A stretch of DNA of 64,000 bases from positions 1,550,001 through 1,614,000 of the forward strand of contig CP012068.1 of the NCBI GenBank assembly GCA_001189495.1, in the 5' to 3' direction. Position numbers and translations under genes: made by a program. Below are positions 8,500 through 16,070 of the stretch, piece after piece. Below the pieces are notes generated by a model that was given only the letters and a program-made list of their open reading frames with translations, was not told the DNA's origin and ran no database searches. How positions within the stretch are numbered: position 1 is the first letter of the stretch; every line of letters starts with the position of its first letter. This stretch comes from Eubacterium sulci ATCC 35585. GTDB taxonomy: Bacteria; Bacillota; Clostridia; Peptostreptococcales; Anaerovoracaceae.

Positions 8500-8687
8500 T
8501 TTCTTACACTTACTCCACATTATAATCAGAAAAGGGTGCTTATCTTTGACGGAAAATGCACGTTTTGAAAAATTAGATTGATATTTCTGTGAATAAGGAT
8601 TAAGATGAAGTTAAGATAGGTAAAGCTATGCTTACCACCTTTATGCATATAGATTGAGATATTTCTTTGTGAATGAGAGGTACTATT

Positions 8688-8999
8688 ATGAAATATAATT
8701 TAGTAACAAAAAAGAATATCGCTATTGCAGTTTTTATAATTCTAGTAATATTTGCTACTGTTTGTTTTGATTATTTTCGCACTCTAAATGCAAATAATCA
8801 GCAGCTGACCAAAATGCTACAAGCAGTCGAGGAAAATCCTGTAAGTTCTGAGATCAAGGACAAGGATGGCAATAACATCACAGAAGATTTCCTAAAGAGA
8901 TATAAGGAAGACTTCAAAAAAAGAGACTACAGCAAGGCCATCAAAGAAATCCGCGAGAAACAATATTCTGTTGCAGCCAGCTATAGGATTATATCTTAA
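8688..8999 (+). CDS. Small membrane-anchored protein of unknown function
   Basis: 103 residues from the ATG at 8688, which has GAGAGGT upstream; the frame could start five codons earlier. One hydrophobic segment, about residues 10-28 (IAIAVFIILVIFATVCFDYF), follows a short lysine-rich cytoplasmic start, leaving a polar, charged domain of about 70 residues probably outside the cell. No known family is recognised. It is divergent from tetR and upstream of the CofE-like ligase, so TetR control is possible but not shown. Confidence 0.65.
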   Translation: MKYNLVTKKNIAIAVFIILVIFATVCFDYFRTLNANNQQLTKMLQAVEENPVSSEIKDKDGNNITEDFLKRYKEDFKKRDYSKAIKEIREKQYSVAASYRIIS

Positions 9000-9119
9000 A
9001 ATTTGCCTAAAATTTAACTGTATACAAATTTCCTATTTTACAACTTGCCCATTTTGATATATTATTTTAGTAGCTAGTAAAAAATTTAACAAAGCGTTTT
9101 ATATCTAAAGGAGAATAAT

Positions 9120-10313
9120 ATGGAAAAAGTAGTGGGAACGGTTGTAAGAGGATTGCGTGCGCCAATTTTTAAAGCAGGCGACGATCTTGTCCAGATGATC
9201 CCCGATTTATTAGATAGATTTTTTGAACAAGAGAACATAGAGATTGGCAAAAAGGACGTCGTTGCTATCACTGAGAGCGTTGTCGCTCGTACACAGGGTA
9301 ACTACGTTACAATAGACCAGGTCGCTAAGGATCTTAACCCTGACTTTGCTGGTAAGGAACTTGGAGTAATCCTTCCTATCCTAAGCAGAAACCGCTTTGC
9401 TATAGTTCTAAGAGCCATTGCAAGCGCAGATGTAGAGAAGGTAATTCTTCAGCTTTCACTTCCATCAGACGAGGTTGGAAACCACTTAATTACACTAGAC
9501 CAGCTCGACAACGCAGGTATCAACCCTTGGAGAGAGACTATCTCAGAGGCTAAGTATCGCGAGCTATTCGGATACCAGAAGCACGAGTTCACAGGTATCG
9601 ACTATGTTGCATATTACAAGGAGCTCGTAGAGGACTGCGGCAAAAAGTGCGAAATCATATTCTCAAACGATCCACTAGCAATCCTAGCTCACACCAAATA
9701 CGTTATCAACTGCGACATCCACACAAGAAAGCGCACCAAGAACCTTCTTCTAAAGAATGGTGCTGAATGTGTACGCAGTCTCGACGATATCATGAATGCG
9801 CCAATAGACGGCTCAGGCTATAACGAAAAGTACGGCCTTCTCGGTTCAAACAAGTCAACTGAAGACCAGATCAAGCTCTTCCCTCGCGAATGTTCTCCTC
9901 TAGTTGAGGCAATCCAGGCTGAAGTCAAGAAGCGCACAGGCAAAACCATCGAGGTTATGGTTTACGGAGACGGAGCTTTCAAGGATCCTGTCGGAAAGAT
10001 TTGGGAACTTGCTGACCCAGTCGTATCACCTGGCTACACAAGCGGACTTGAGGGAACACCAAACGAGCTAAAGCTCAAATACCTCGCAGACAATGATTTC
10101 AAGGATTTGCGTGGCGACGAGCTCAAGGAAGCTATCAAAGAAGCTATTAAGTCCAAGTCAGACAACCTAGTAGGCCAGATGGCAACTCAGGGTACAACCC
10201 CAAGACAGCTAACAGACCTTCTCGGAAGCCTCTGCGATCTGACATCAGGCTCAGGCGACAAGGGAACTCCAGTAGTCTACATCCAGGGCTACTTCGACAA
10301 CTATACAAACTAA
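9120..10313 (+). CDS. CofE-like (coenzyme F420-0:L-glutamate ligase superfamily) protein
   Basis: 397 residues with AAAGGAG before the ATG. The N-terminal half carries the F420_ligase pattern: VVAITESVVARTQG near 47-60 and LSRNRFAIVLRAIA near 96-109. The middle contains a nucleotide/metal-site-like segment with EVMVYGDGAFKDPVGKIWELADPVV. True CofE adds glutamate to F420-0 using GTP. No F420 biosynthesis gene is seen here, and F420 is not a usual clostridial cofactor. This longer family may therefore join glutamate to another acceptor. It stands alone between the tetR region and a strong terminator. Family assignment is fairly sure; the substrate is unknown. Confidence 0.8.
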   Translation: MEKVVGTVVRGLRAPIFKAGDDLVQMIPDLLDRFFEQENIEIGKKDVVAITESVVARTQGNYVTIDQVAKDLNPDFAGKELGVILPILSRNRFAIVLRAIASADVEKVILQLSLPSDEVGNHLITLDQLDNAGINPWRETISEAKYRELFGYQKHEFTGIDYVAYYKELVEDCGKKCEIIFSNDPLAILAHTKYVINCDIHTRKRTKNLLLKNGAECVRSLDDIMNAPIDGSGYNEKYGLLGSNKSTEDQIKLFPRECSPLVEAIQAEVKKRTGKTIEVMVYGDGAFKDPVGKIWELADPVVSPGYTSGLEGTPNELKLKYLADNDFKDLRGDELKEAIKEAIKSKSDNLVGQMATQGTTPRQLTDLLGSLCDLTSGSGDKGTPVVYIQGYFDNYTN

Positions 10314-10387
10314 TATTTGACTGGTACGCCATATCTAAGCTATTGTTAGCTCGTGACGTCACCAGCTCTCCTTAAAAGACATTTAGG

Positions 10388-10445
10388 GCGACCCGGTAAG
10401 CTTAGCATCTATATCGCTAGCAGGCTACTGGGTCGCTTTTTATTT
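10388..10445 (+). terminator. Intrinsic terminator of the CofE-like gene
   Basis: Arms GCGACCCGGTA (10388-10398) and TACTGGGTCGC (10426-10436) pair with one G-T, with an inner AGCTTAGC/GCTAGC region, followed by TTTTTATTTTT. Confidence 0.85.
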
Positions 10446-10602
10446 TTCTTTCTTATAGTTTTTATCTTGAACTCACCCTATCAACCCTGGACACCCTGAT
10501 TAAGAGTCAGGTGCACCGCTACTTGCCAAGCTTCTAAAGATTCTGCTTTACAAAGCCCCCAATTTTTAATATAATACTTTAGGTAAGCATTATTACTTAC
10601 AT

Positions 10603-10679
10603 GCGCCATTAGCTCAATTGGATAGAGTGCCTGACTACGAATCAGTAGGTTGGGGGTTCGAGCCCCTCATGGCGCACCA
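10603..10679 (+). tRNA. tRNA-Arg (anticodon ACG)
   Basis: A 77-base cloverleaf with an encoded CCA end. The acceptor stem is GCGCCAT/ATGGCGC, the D arm AGCTCAATTGGATAGAGT, the anticodon loop CTACGAA with ACG, and the T arm GGGGGTTCGAGCCCC. The anticodon stem appears to have a C-T mismatch at its outermost pair. Confidence 0.96.
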
Positions 10680-10686
10680 TAAGATA

Positions 10687-10730
10687 AAAACCTTGAAAAC
10701 ACTGTGTTTTACAGTCATTCAAGGTTTTTT
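10687..10730 (+). terminator. Intrinsic terminator after tRNA-Arg
   Basis: AAAACCTTGAA / TTCAAGGTTTT stem with an inner ACTGTG/ACAGT element, followed by a T run, 8 bases after the tRNA. Confidence 0.85.
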
Positions 10731-10807
10731 CTTTGCTGAAAAGCAGCTTTGTTTTCTTTAGTAATCGCAAATAGTTTATAGTATATTTTTTAATAAAGCA
10801 TATTCCC

Positions 10808-12007
10808 CTACACTCGTTCATACTGCTTTCCGCATAGGCTTAAGGCCAAATTCACAAACATCTCTATCCCTACCGATATTGAATCTTCATTAATATTAAG
10901 TGTAGCATCATGAAGAGTTCCTGTAGGAATGTCATCCTGTGCACATCCGAGCATAAAAATTGATCCAGGTATTTCTTCTTGATAATATGCAAAGTCTTCT
11001 GATCCCATATGCGGTCTTTTGATCTTTATACAACATTCTTTTGACTCTAATATTGATTCCGCCACATCAATCACTTTTTCGGTAAGTATTGTATCGTTGT
11101 TTACTGATGGAAATCCTGTTATGAATTCAATTGCTCCGTTACCTCCCATAGCCTCTGCTGTCCCAACAACAATTTGTTTCATTTTATTCTTTATAATTTC
11201 TTTACTTGACTTATCTATACATCGAATCATACCCCTCATTTCCACATAGTCTGGAATTATATTTACAGCTTCGCCTCCATTTATTTGACATATTGAAAAT
11301 GTTGCAACATCAAATGGATCAATCCCATTGCTTAAAACCGACTGTAGACCACTGATTACTTGTGCTGCAATAATAATCGCATTTACCCCACAATGTGGTT
11401 CTGATGAATGAGCTCCCTTTCCTCTTATTCTTATTTCAAATTCGTCATCTGTTGCAGAGAGTGGTCCGCTTTTCGTTCCAATGGTTCCGCACGCAAGTTC
11501 GGGCATCATATGAAGAGCAAATATTGCTTCTACATTTGGATTTTCCAACGCACCATCATTGATAATACATTTTGCACCTCCATTAGCCTCCTCACCTGGC
11601 TGAAATATAAATTTTATAGTGCCTTTAAACGAATCTTTCATCTGTGATATCATAAATGCCGTACCCAACAAAATAGCCATATGGCAATCATGTCCACACG
11701 CGTGCATAACCCCGTGATTCTTAGACTCAAATTCCAGCCCTGTATCTTCCAAAATTGGTAAAGCATCCATATCTGCTCTGAATGCAATATTAGGGCCACC
11801 TATTCCCGAGTCAAAAGTAGCTATAACTCCTGTTCCTCCTACGTTATTCTTTACTTCAAATCCCATTTTATTAAGTTTTTCAGATATAAATTTAGAAGTT
11901 TCAAATTCCTCGAAGCTTAATTCTGGGAATTCATGAAAATGCCTTCTCCACGAAATCACTTCGTCGAGGTTTGCTTTAACCATTGGTTTTATCTGATTTA
12001 TATACAT
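10808..12007 (-). CDS. M20 family amidohydrolase (aminoacylase/hippurate hydrolase type)
   Basis: 399 residues. A dinuclear-metal hydrolase that cleaves N-acyl or amide bonds of amino-acid derivatives in the cytoplasm. Metal-site motifs are RADMDALP (77-84), MHACGHDCH (101-109, with Cys104 and His106), QPGEE (136-140), an ALHMMP segment and HMGSEDFAYY near the C-terminus. This pattern is the M20D (HipO/AbgB-like) group. It follows the isochorismatase-fold gene after 19 bases, and both lie downstream of a sigma-54 promoter. Together they probably degrade one amide or carbamoyl compound, whose identity is not readable. Confidence 0.9.
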   Translation of the reverse strand: MYINQIKPMVKANLDEVISWRRHFHEFPELSFEEFETSKFISEKLNKMGFEVKNNVGGTGVIATFDSGIGGPNIAFRADMDALPILEDTGLEFESKNHGVMHACGHDCHMAILLGTAFMISQMKDSFKGTIKFIFQPGEEANGGAKCIINDGALENPNVEAIFALHMMPELACGTIGTKSGPLSATDDEFEIRIRGKGAHSSEPHCGVNAIIIAAQVISGLQSVLSNGIDPFDVATFSICQINGGEAVNIIPDYVEMRGMIRCIDKSSKEIIKNKMKQIVVGTAEAMGGNGAIEFITGFPSVNNDTILTEKVIDVAESILESKECCIKIKRPHMGSEDFAYYQEEIPGSIFMLGCAQDDIPTGTLHDATLNINEDSISVGIEMFVNLALSLCGKQYERV

Positions 12008-12026
12008 CTTTCTAACCTTCTTCTAT

Positions 12027-12740
12027 TTAGTTTAACTGCTCTAACCTCTCAATTAACTCCTGGGTTTTCTCACAATTCGCATATATGTATTTAATACTTT
12101 GCAACGCTTTGTCGTGTCTTTCTTGACTCATAGCTGCCATAGCATCTTCAATCATATCCACCTTATATCCAAGGTCTGCCAAATCTCTTACCGATGTGCT
12201 TACGCATTGATCTGTATAGAATCCTGTAACTACTACATTTTTTATTCCTAAATTTCTAAGAATCCTGTCTATTGGTGTCCCTACGACTATTCCTGAACAT
12301 GTCTTATTAAGTACAATCTCATTCTCTAACGGCATTGCTTCATCACAAAATTCCGACGCGGTACATCCCGGAGGATAATACATTCCGGCAGAACTATGTA
12401 ATACGCCGGTATCTTTTGCATCGCTAAGTAACGATTGAATTCTAATGTGTATAGGTCTTATTCCGACCTTACGACAGTTTTTAAGAATTTTATTGATATT
12501 TTCCAGTGCAACTTTTGTATTTGACTCTAATTGTTCTAAAATAGGCATTAAAGGTTCAACCTCTATTCCCATTGATTCAAATCCAGCAATAAAGTATTCC
12601 TTAGTTATACATTTCTGTGCATCTATTATTATAAGAGCAGTTTCCTCCGGTGATAACATAACTGGATTCTTATACACTAGATCTGATAATTGTCCATAAT
12701 ATGATTCCACAAATTCATTTAAAGCATTATTTTTATCCAT
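12027..12740 (-). CDS. Isochorismatase-fold cysteine hydrolase
   Basis: 237 residues. The family's catalytic triad is visible: Asp40 in LIIIDAQKC, Lys146 in VLNKTCSG and Cys179 in VTGFYTDQCVSTSVRDL. The nucleophilic cysteine favours the amidase branch (nicotinamidase, N-carbamoylsarcosine amidase, ureidoacrylate amidase) over true isochorismatase, which lacks it. The first gene after the -24/-12 promoter, it is followed by an M20 amidohydrolase, consistent with stepwise breakdown of a nitrogen compound. Lower GC and AT-rich flanks suggest the module may be acquired. Confidence 0.88.
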   Translation of the reverse strand: MDKNNALNEFVESYYGQLSDLVYKNPVMLSPEETALIIIDAQKCITKEYFIAGFESMGIEVEPLMPILEQLESNTKVALENINKILKNCRKVGIRPIHIRIQSLLSDAKDTGVLHSSAGMYYPPGCTASEFCDEAMPLENEIVLNKTCSGIVVGTPIDRILRNLGIKNVVVTGFYTDQCVSTSVRDLADLGYKVDMIEDAMAAMSQERHDKALQSIKYIYANCEKTQELIERLEQLN

Positions 12741-12791
12741 TTTTTCTCTCCTTATTATATAAATAGCTTTATATTAACATATAAAGATATA

Positions 12792-12808
12792 TAGCAAAAT
12801 TCATGCCA
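12792..12808 (-). promoter_or_regulatory. Sigma-54 (-24/-12) promoter
   Basis: On the minus strand, TGGCATGAATTTTGCTA: the GG at -24 and GC at -12 are separated by exactly 10 bases, close to consensus TGGCAC-N5-TTGCW. It lies about 50 bases before the isochorismatase-fold gene, and the gene upstream encodes a sigma-54 activator. Confidence 0.85.
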
Positions 12809-12860
12809 CATAAGATATAGAATCCAAAACCACTATTTTATATTACAGTACAATTATTTA

Positions 12861-12905
12861 CGCAATTTACTGCTGCAATTAATTGCATTAGCGCAATTTA
12901 TTGCA
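12861..12905. promoter_or_regulatory. Cluster of palindromic activator sites for the sigma-54 regulator
   Basis: Three related 14-base sites: CGCAATTTACTGCT (12861-12874, imperfect), TGCAATTAATTGCA (12874-12887, perfect palindrome) and CGCAATTTATTGCA (12892-12905). They lie about 55-110 bases upstream of the -24/-12 promoter, the usual place for enhancer sites, and end two bases from the regulator stop codon. A fourth copy lies before the regulator gene. Confidence 0.75.
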
Positions 12906-12907
12906 TA

Positions 12908-14167
12908 TCACAGTCCTAACTTTCTACACTTATAGTACAATGTTCTTATAGGTATACCTAATATATTTGCAGCCTTATTTTTATCTCCCCCACATTTGTC
13001 AATCGCTTCGCGAATACAAAAGCTCTCAAACATATTTATAGCAGTATTCAAATTGTCCGGAATATCCATGTGATACATAATTCGCGACGGCTCTGTTTTA
13101 ACATTCATCCCTTTTAAGGCAAATTCTATATCCGAGCGTGACAAAACATCATTATCTTCTCTTGAGTTTATCAGAGCCCTCGAAATTACATTCTCTAGTT
13201 CTCTTACATTCCCAGGCCAATCTTCCTCATACAGTAGTTCTAATGCATCTTCATCAATTCTACTTACATGCCTCTCGTAAAACTCATTGTATTTTTCTAT
13301 TATATGCATAACAATAATACCGATATCTGTCTTCCTCTCCCTTAGAGGTGGTATTACAATAGGAAAAACATTTAATCTATAGTATAAATCCTCACGAAAT
13401 TCTCCATTTCTAATCATTTTTTCAAGAGGTTTATTAGTTGCGCAAATTATCCTAACATCAACAAATTCAGGTTCCGTCGCACCTATAGGCATAATCTCTT
13501 TTTCTTGTAAAACTCTTAGGAGTTTGACTTGCATTTTTAGGGATATGTCACCAATCTCATCTAGAAAAAGTGTTCCTCCATCAGCTTCTTTAAACAATCC
13601 CACTTTTCCTCCACGTCTTGAACCTGTAAAAGAACCATCTTTATATCCAAATAGTTCACTTTCTAAAAGTTCCTCAGGAATCGAATTGCAATTTATTTTG
13701 AGAAATTTCTCAGTTCGTCGTTTACTTGCTCCATGAATTGCGTTTGCAAACAATTCTTTACCTGTACCGCTTTCCCCTCGTAACATTATAGTAGCTGGTG
13801 TTGTAGCCGCAATTTTCGCCGTTTGTACTACTTTAAGCAACTCAACATCTCGTCCTATTATATCTGCAAATGTATATCTTCTCTCCACTTTTCTTAGTTT
13901 TTTATTTAGCCTTGAAATTTCCATTTTGAGTCGAGTAATTTCTGACATATCATGATAAACAGATATACCACCAACTTTTACATCATCTAAGTAAATGTCG
14001 TTTTCATCTACTACAAATTCCCTGCTGCCCCTTTTACGCATATCATTAAAGGAACTGTTAGCATATACTCTATCACCGTTTAAATCTTTAATTTCAATAG
14101 CATACTTTAATGCATCCGTTATAGGGATTGTAGCTTTGATTAGATTCGTCAAATTGTCGTTTTTCAT
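12908..14167 (-). CDS. Sigma-54-dependent transcriptional activator (PAS-like, AAA+, Fis HTH)
   Basis: 419 residues. Residues 1-80 are a small PAS-like sensor (IEIKDLNGDRVYANSSF), then a short coiled coil (77-97). The AAA+ domain has Walker A GESGTGKE (131-138) and the LFLDEIGD Walker B near 200-207. The C-terminus is a Fis-type helix-turn-helix (NKAANILGIPIRTLYYKCRKL). The sigma-54 contact loop, normally GAFTGA, reads GSFTGS (178-183), keeping the essential FTG core. It probably activates the hydrolase pair downstream from the palindromic sites and senses its inducer through the PAS part. AGAGGT precedes the start. Confidence 0.93.
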   Translation of the reverse strand: MKNDNLTNLIKATIPITDALKYAIEIKDLNGDRVYANSSFNDMRKRGSREFVVDENDIYLDDVKVGGISVYHDMSEITRLKMEISRLNKKLRKVERRYTFADIIGRDVELLKVVQTAKIAATTPATIMLRGESGTGKELFANAIHGASKRRTEKFLKINCNSIPEELLESELFGYKDGSFTGSRRGGKVGLFKEADGGTLFLDEIGDISLKMQVKLLRVLQEKEIMPIGATEPEFVDVRIICATNKPLEKMIRNGEFREDLYYRLNVFPIVIPPLRERKTDIGIIVMHIIEKYNEFYERHVSRIDEDALELLYEEDWPGNVRELENVISRALINSREDNDVLSRSDIEFALKGMNVKTEPSRIMYHMDIPDNLNTAINMFESFCIREAIDKCGGDKNKAANILGIPIRTLYYKCRKLGL

Positions 14168-14181
14168 CAGAATACCTCTTT

Positions 14182-14195
14182 TGCAATTTATTGCA
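14182..14195. promoter_or_regulatory. Palindromic site upstream of the sigma-54 activator gene
   Basis: TGCAATTTATTGCA, the same motif as the cluster at 12861-12905, 15 bases before the regulator start codon. This position would suit autoregulation, probably repression. Confidence 0.7.
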
Positions 14196-14279
14196 TTTTC
14201 AGCTCAACTATATCGCTATTTCTTACAATCGTCAATATATTCATATCACTAAGATATGATAATAATGAATCAACTCAAA

Positions 14280-14321
14280 GAAAAAAATGGATACTAGCGT
14301 TAATCAACACTTAGTATCCAT
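14280..14321 (-). terminator. Minus-strand intrinsic terminator next to the insertion sequence
   Basis: ATGGATACTA (14287-14296) and TAGTATCCAT (14312-14321) pair perfectly; on the minus strand a run of T follows. No minus-strand gene lies immediately to the right because the insertion sequence begins there, so it may have served a gene now separated from it. Confidence 0.7.
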
Positions 14322-14323
14322 AT

Positions 14324-14331
14324 GTTATTTT
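14324..14331. repeat. Target-site duplication, left copy
   Basis: GTTATTTT directly left of the insertion sequence; the same 8 bases occur at 15966-15973 on its right side. ISL3-family elements characteristically make 8-bp duplications. Confidence 0.7.
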
Positions 14332-14335
14332 GGCG

Positions 14336-14437
14336 CTCTAAAATATTGGGTTGGGGTTGGTACTCTCTAAATTATCGGGTTGGTAAAAACAGACCGTTTT
14401 TTCTTTGAGGTTGGTGGACTCTAAAATATCGGGTTGG
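14336..14437 (+). repeat. Left-end iterated repeats of the insertion sequence (three copies)
   Basis: Near-identical 19-base copies at 14336-14354, 14365-14383 and 14419-14437, pattern CTCTAAAWTATYGGGTTGG. They are probable transposase binding sites. Confidence 0.75.
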
Positions 14438-14505
14438 TAAAAAAAATAACCCTTCGCATATAATGTATTTAAGCACAATACTCTAATTACGAAGGGAGGA
14501 ACTCT

Positions 14506-15846
14506 ATGATTCCTAATACTGATTTTATCACAACTTTTCTCAATATCAGAGATTCTGATCTGGAATATTTCTTTGTTTCTACAGAAAATGGTAAAACTTA
14601 CTACAATGTTCAGCTTAAAAGGAAGCTTTTTTCCTGTCCATATTGCCGTTGTGAAACTATCGGATATGGACACAGAATGAAAACAATCTATCACCCTGTT
14701 TTGAGAGATACTAACGGATATATCAAATATAATGCCAATCGATATCTCTGTAAAGGCTGTGGCAAGATTTCCATGGAACCTAATCCTTTTGCATTCTCTG
14801 AATTCAATTCATCATACTTGCTTCTTGATGAAGTTATGAAGAAATTAAAGAACCTTGGCTACACTCTAGAAATGATTTCCGAAGAACTGAATATTTCAAC
14901 CACACAGATAAACAATTATCTTGATTCATATGTTGTTGTCCCTAATCTTCCTCTTCCTGAATCCGTTGGCATTGATGAACTTCATAGTCCTTCTCTTTCA
15001 AGGAAGAATGCTAGCTATTTATGTGTAATTGTAGACAACGAAAAGCGTTGCCTATACGATATTCTGGATTCCAGAAGTAAAGATTATCTATCAAATTTTT
15101 TCGTGAGTAAAACAAGAGAAGAAAGGCATAATGTAAAATATGTAACTATTGATATGTGGGAACCTTACCGTGATGTTGCAAAGTCATTTTTACCAAATGC
15201 AATAGTGGCAGTTGACCCTTTTCATGTAATTGAACACCTGTGCAGAGACTTTGAAAATCTTAGAATTAGCCTTATGAAACAATGTCCTTACGATTCAAAT
15301 GGCTATTATCTTTTAAAGAAATGGAACTGGCTATTAAATAAGGACGGCATAGATTTAGATAACGCTAAAGCATATAATCACAGATTCCAAACCACCTTAA
15401 ATCGAAGAGATTTGTTAATGATGATCAAAGATACTTTCCCAATCCTTGGCGAAGCATATGAATTAAAAGAGTATTACAGAAGGCTAAACAAAACAGCAAC
15501 CTATGAGGAGGCAGTTGAAAAATATGATGATGTTGTAAGGCTTTTTAATAACTCCGGAATTCCTCAATATGATGAATTTGCATCCATATTAGTAAAATGG
15601 AAAACTGAAATACTTAATTCTTTCAGAAGACCATATGAAAACAGAAAACTTTCCAATGCTTATTCTGAGAATATCAACGGAAAACTCCGAACATACATAA
15701 CTGTATCCAGAGGGCTTGGCAACTTTAAACGGTTTAGATGTAGAACTCTATTCGCTTTAAATCCAAAAATATACTTTGCAATATCGGACAACCTTAAAAC
15801 AAACAAGAGGATTGGACGAAAGAGAGGTCCATACAATAAAGAGTAG
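14506..15846 (+). CDS. ISL3-family transposase, intact
   Basis: 446 residues with GGGAGGA before the ATG. The N-terminus has a zinc-ribbon of paired cysteines (CPYCRCETIGYGHR and LCKGCGKIS, about residues 44-90) and then a helix-turn-helix (TLEMISEELNISTTQINNYL). The DDE catalytic domain shows VGIDELHSPS, then YVTIDMWEPYRDVAK and AVDPFHVIEHL. A C-terminal acidic residue follows in YSENINGKLRTY, before the FRCRTLFALN block typical of ISL3. No frameshift or stop is seen, so the element may still be active. Confidence 0.93.
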   Translation: MIPNTDFITTFLNIRDSDLEYFFVSTENGKTYYNVQLKRKLFSCPYCRCETIGYGHRMKTIYHPVLRDTNGYIKYNANRYLCKGCGKISMEPNPFAFSEFNSSYLLLDEVMKKLKNLGYTLEMISEELNISTTQINNYLDSYVVVPNLPLPESVGIDELHSPSLSRKNASYLCVIVDNEKRCLYDILDSRSKDYLSNFFVSKTREERHNVKYVTIDMWEPYRDVAKSFLPNAIVAVDPFHVIEHLCRDFENLRISLMKQCPYDSNGYYLLKKWNWLLNKDGIDLDNAKAYNHRFQTTLNRRDLLMMIKDTFPILGEAYELKEYYRRLNKTATYEEAVEKYDDVVRLFNNSGIPQYDEFASILVKWKTEILNSFRRPYENRKLSNAYSENINGKLRTYITVSRGLGNFKRFRCRTLFALNPKIYFAISDNLKTNKRIGRKRGPYNKE

Positions 15847-15852
15847 CAATAT

Positions 15853-15899
15853 AAAAGGACATTTTCCACATGAATTTCATGCGAAAAATGTCCTTTTTA
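15853..15899. terminator. Bidirectional terminator after the transposase
   Basis: AAAAGGACATTTT (15853-15865) pairs with AAAATGTCCTTTT (15885-15897), with an inner CATGAA/TTCATG stem and T runs on both strands. Confidence 0.8.
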
Positions 15900-15909
15900 T
15901 TCATAGTCA

Positions 15910-15961
15910 CCAACCCGATAGTTTAGAGATGGATTTTTCTAACCAACCCGATAATTTATAC
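15910..15961 (-). repeat. Right-end iterated repeats of the insertion sequence (two copies)
   Basis: CCAACCCGATAGTTTAGAG (15910-15928) and CCAACCCGATAATTTATAC (15943-15961) are inverted copies of the left-end 19-base repeat. Confidence 0.75.
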
Positions 15962-15965
15962 TATC

Positions 15966-15973
15966 GTTATTTT
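15966..15973. repeat. Target-site duplication, right copy
   Basis: GTTATTTT, matching 14324-14331. Confidence 0.7.
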
Positions 15974-16070
15974 TGACTCGTTAACGATATGTTCTTATTT
16001 ATAATGTATCAAATTGTTCAGTTCTTTTTATATCTTATGTAAACCACCGATTTTACAAGTAGACAGATAC

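Larger units (their letters stand above)
14332..15965 (+). mobile_element. ISL3-family insertion sequence, about 1.63 kb
   Basis: Boundaries come from the 8-bp direct repeats GTTATTTT on both sides and from imperfect terminal inverted repeats: the outer 23 bases match at 16 positions, all of the inner GGGTTGG included. It holds one intact transposase gene. The ends carry repeated copies of CTCTAAAWTATCGGGTTGG, and a bidirectional terminator closes the transposase gene. It lies between the sigma-54 module and fbp. Confidence 0.85.

Noticed and set aside
14338-14694. Minus-strand frame at the left end of the insertion sequence
   Set aside because: It overlaps the intact transposase and consists partly of the end repeats.
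14332-15965. The repeated end motifs considered as a CRISPR array
   Set aside because: Only five copies, unevenly spaced and inverted at the two ends of a transposase gene; they are insertion-sequence ends. No CRISPR array or cas gene is seen in the window.
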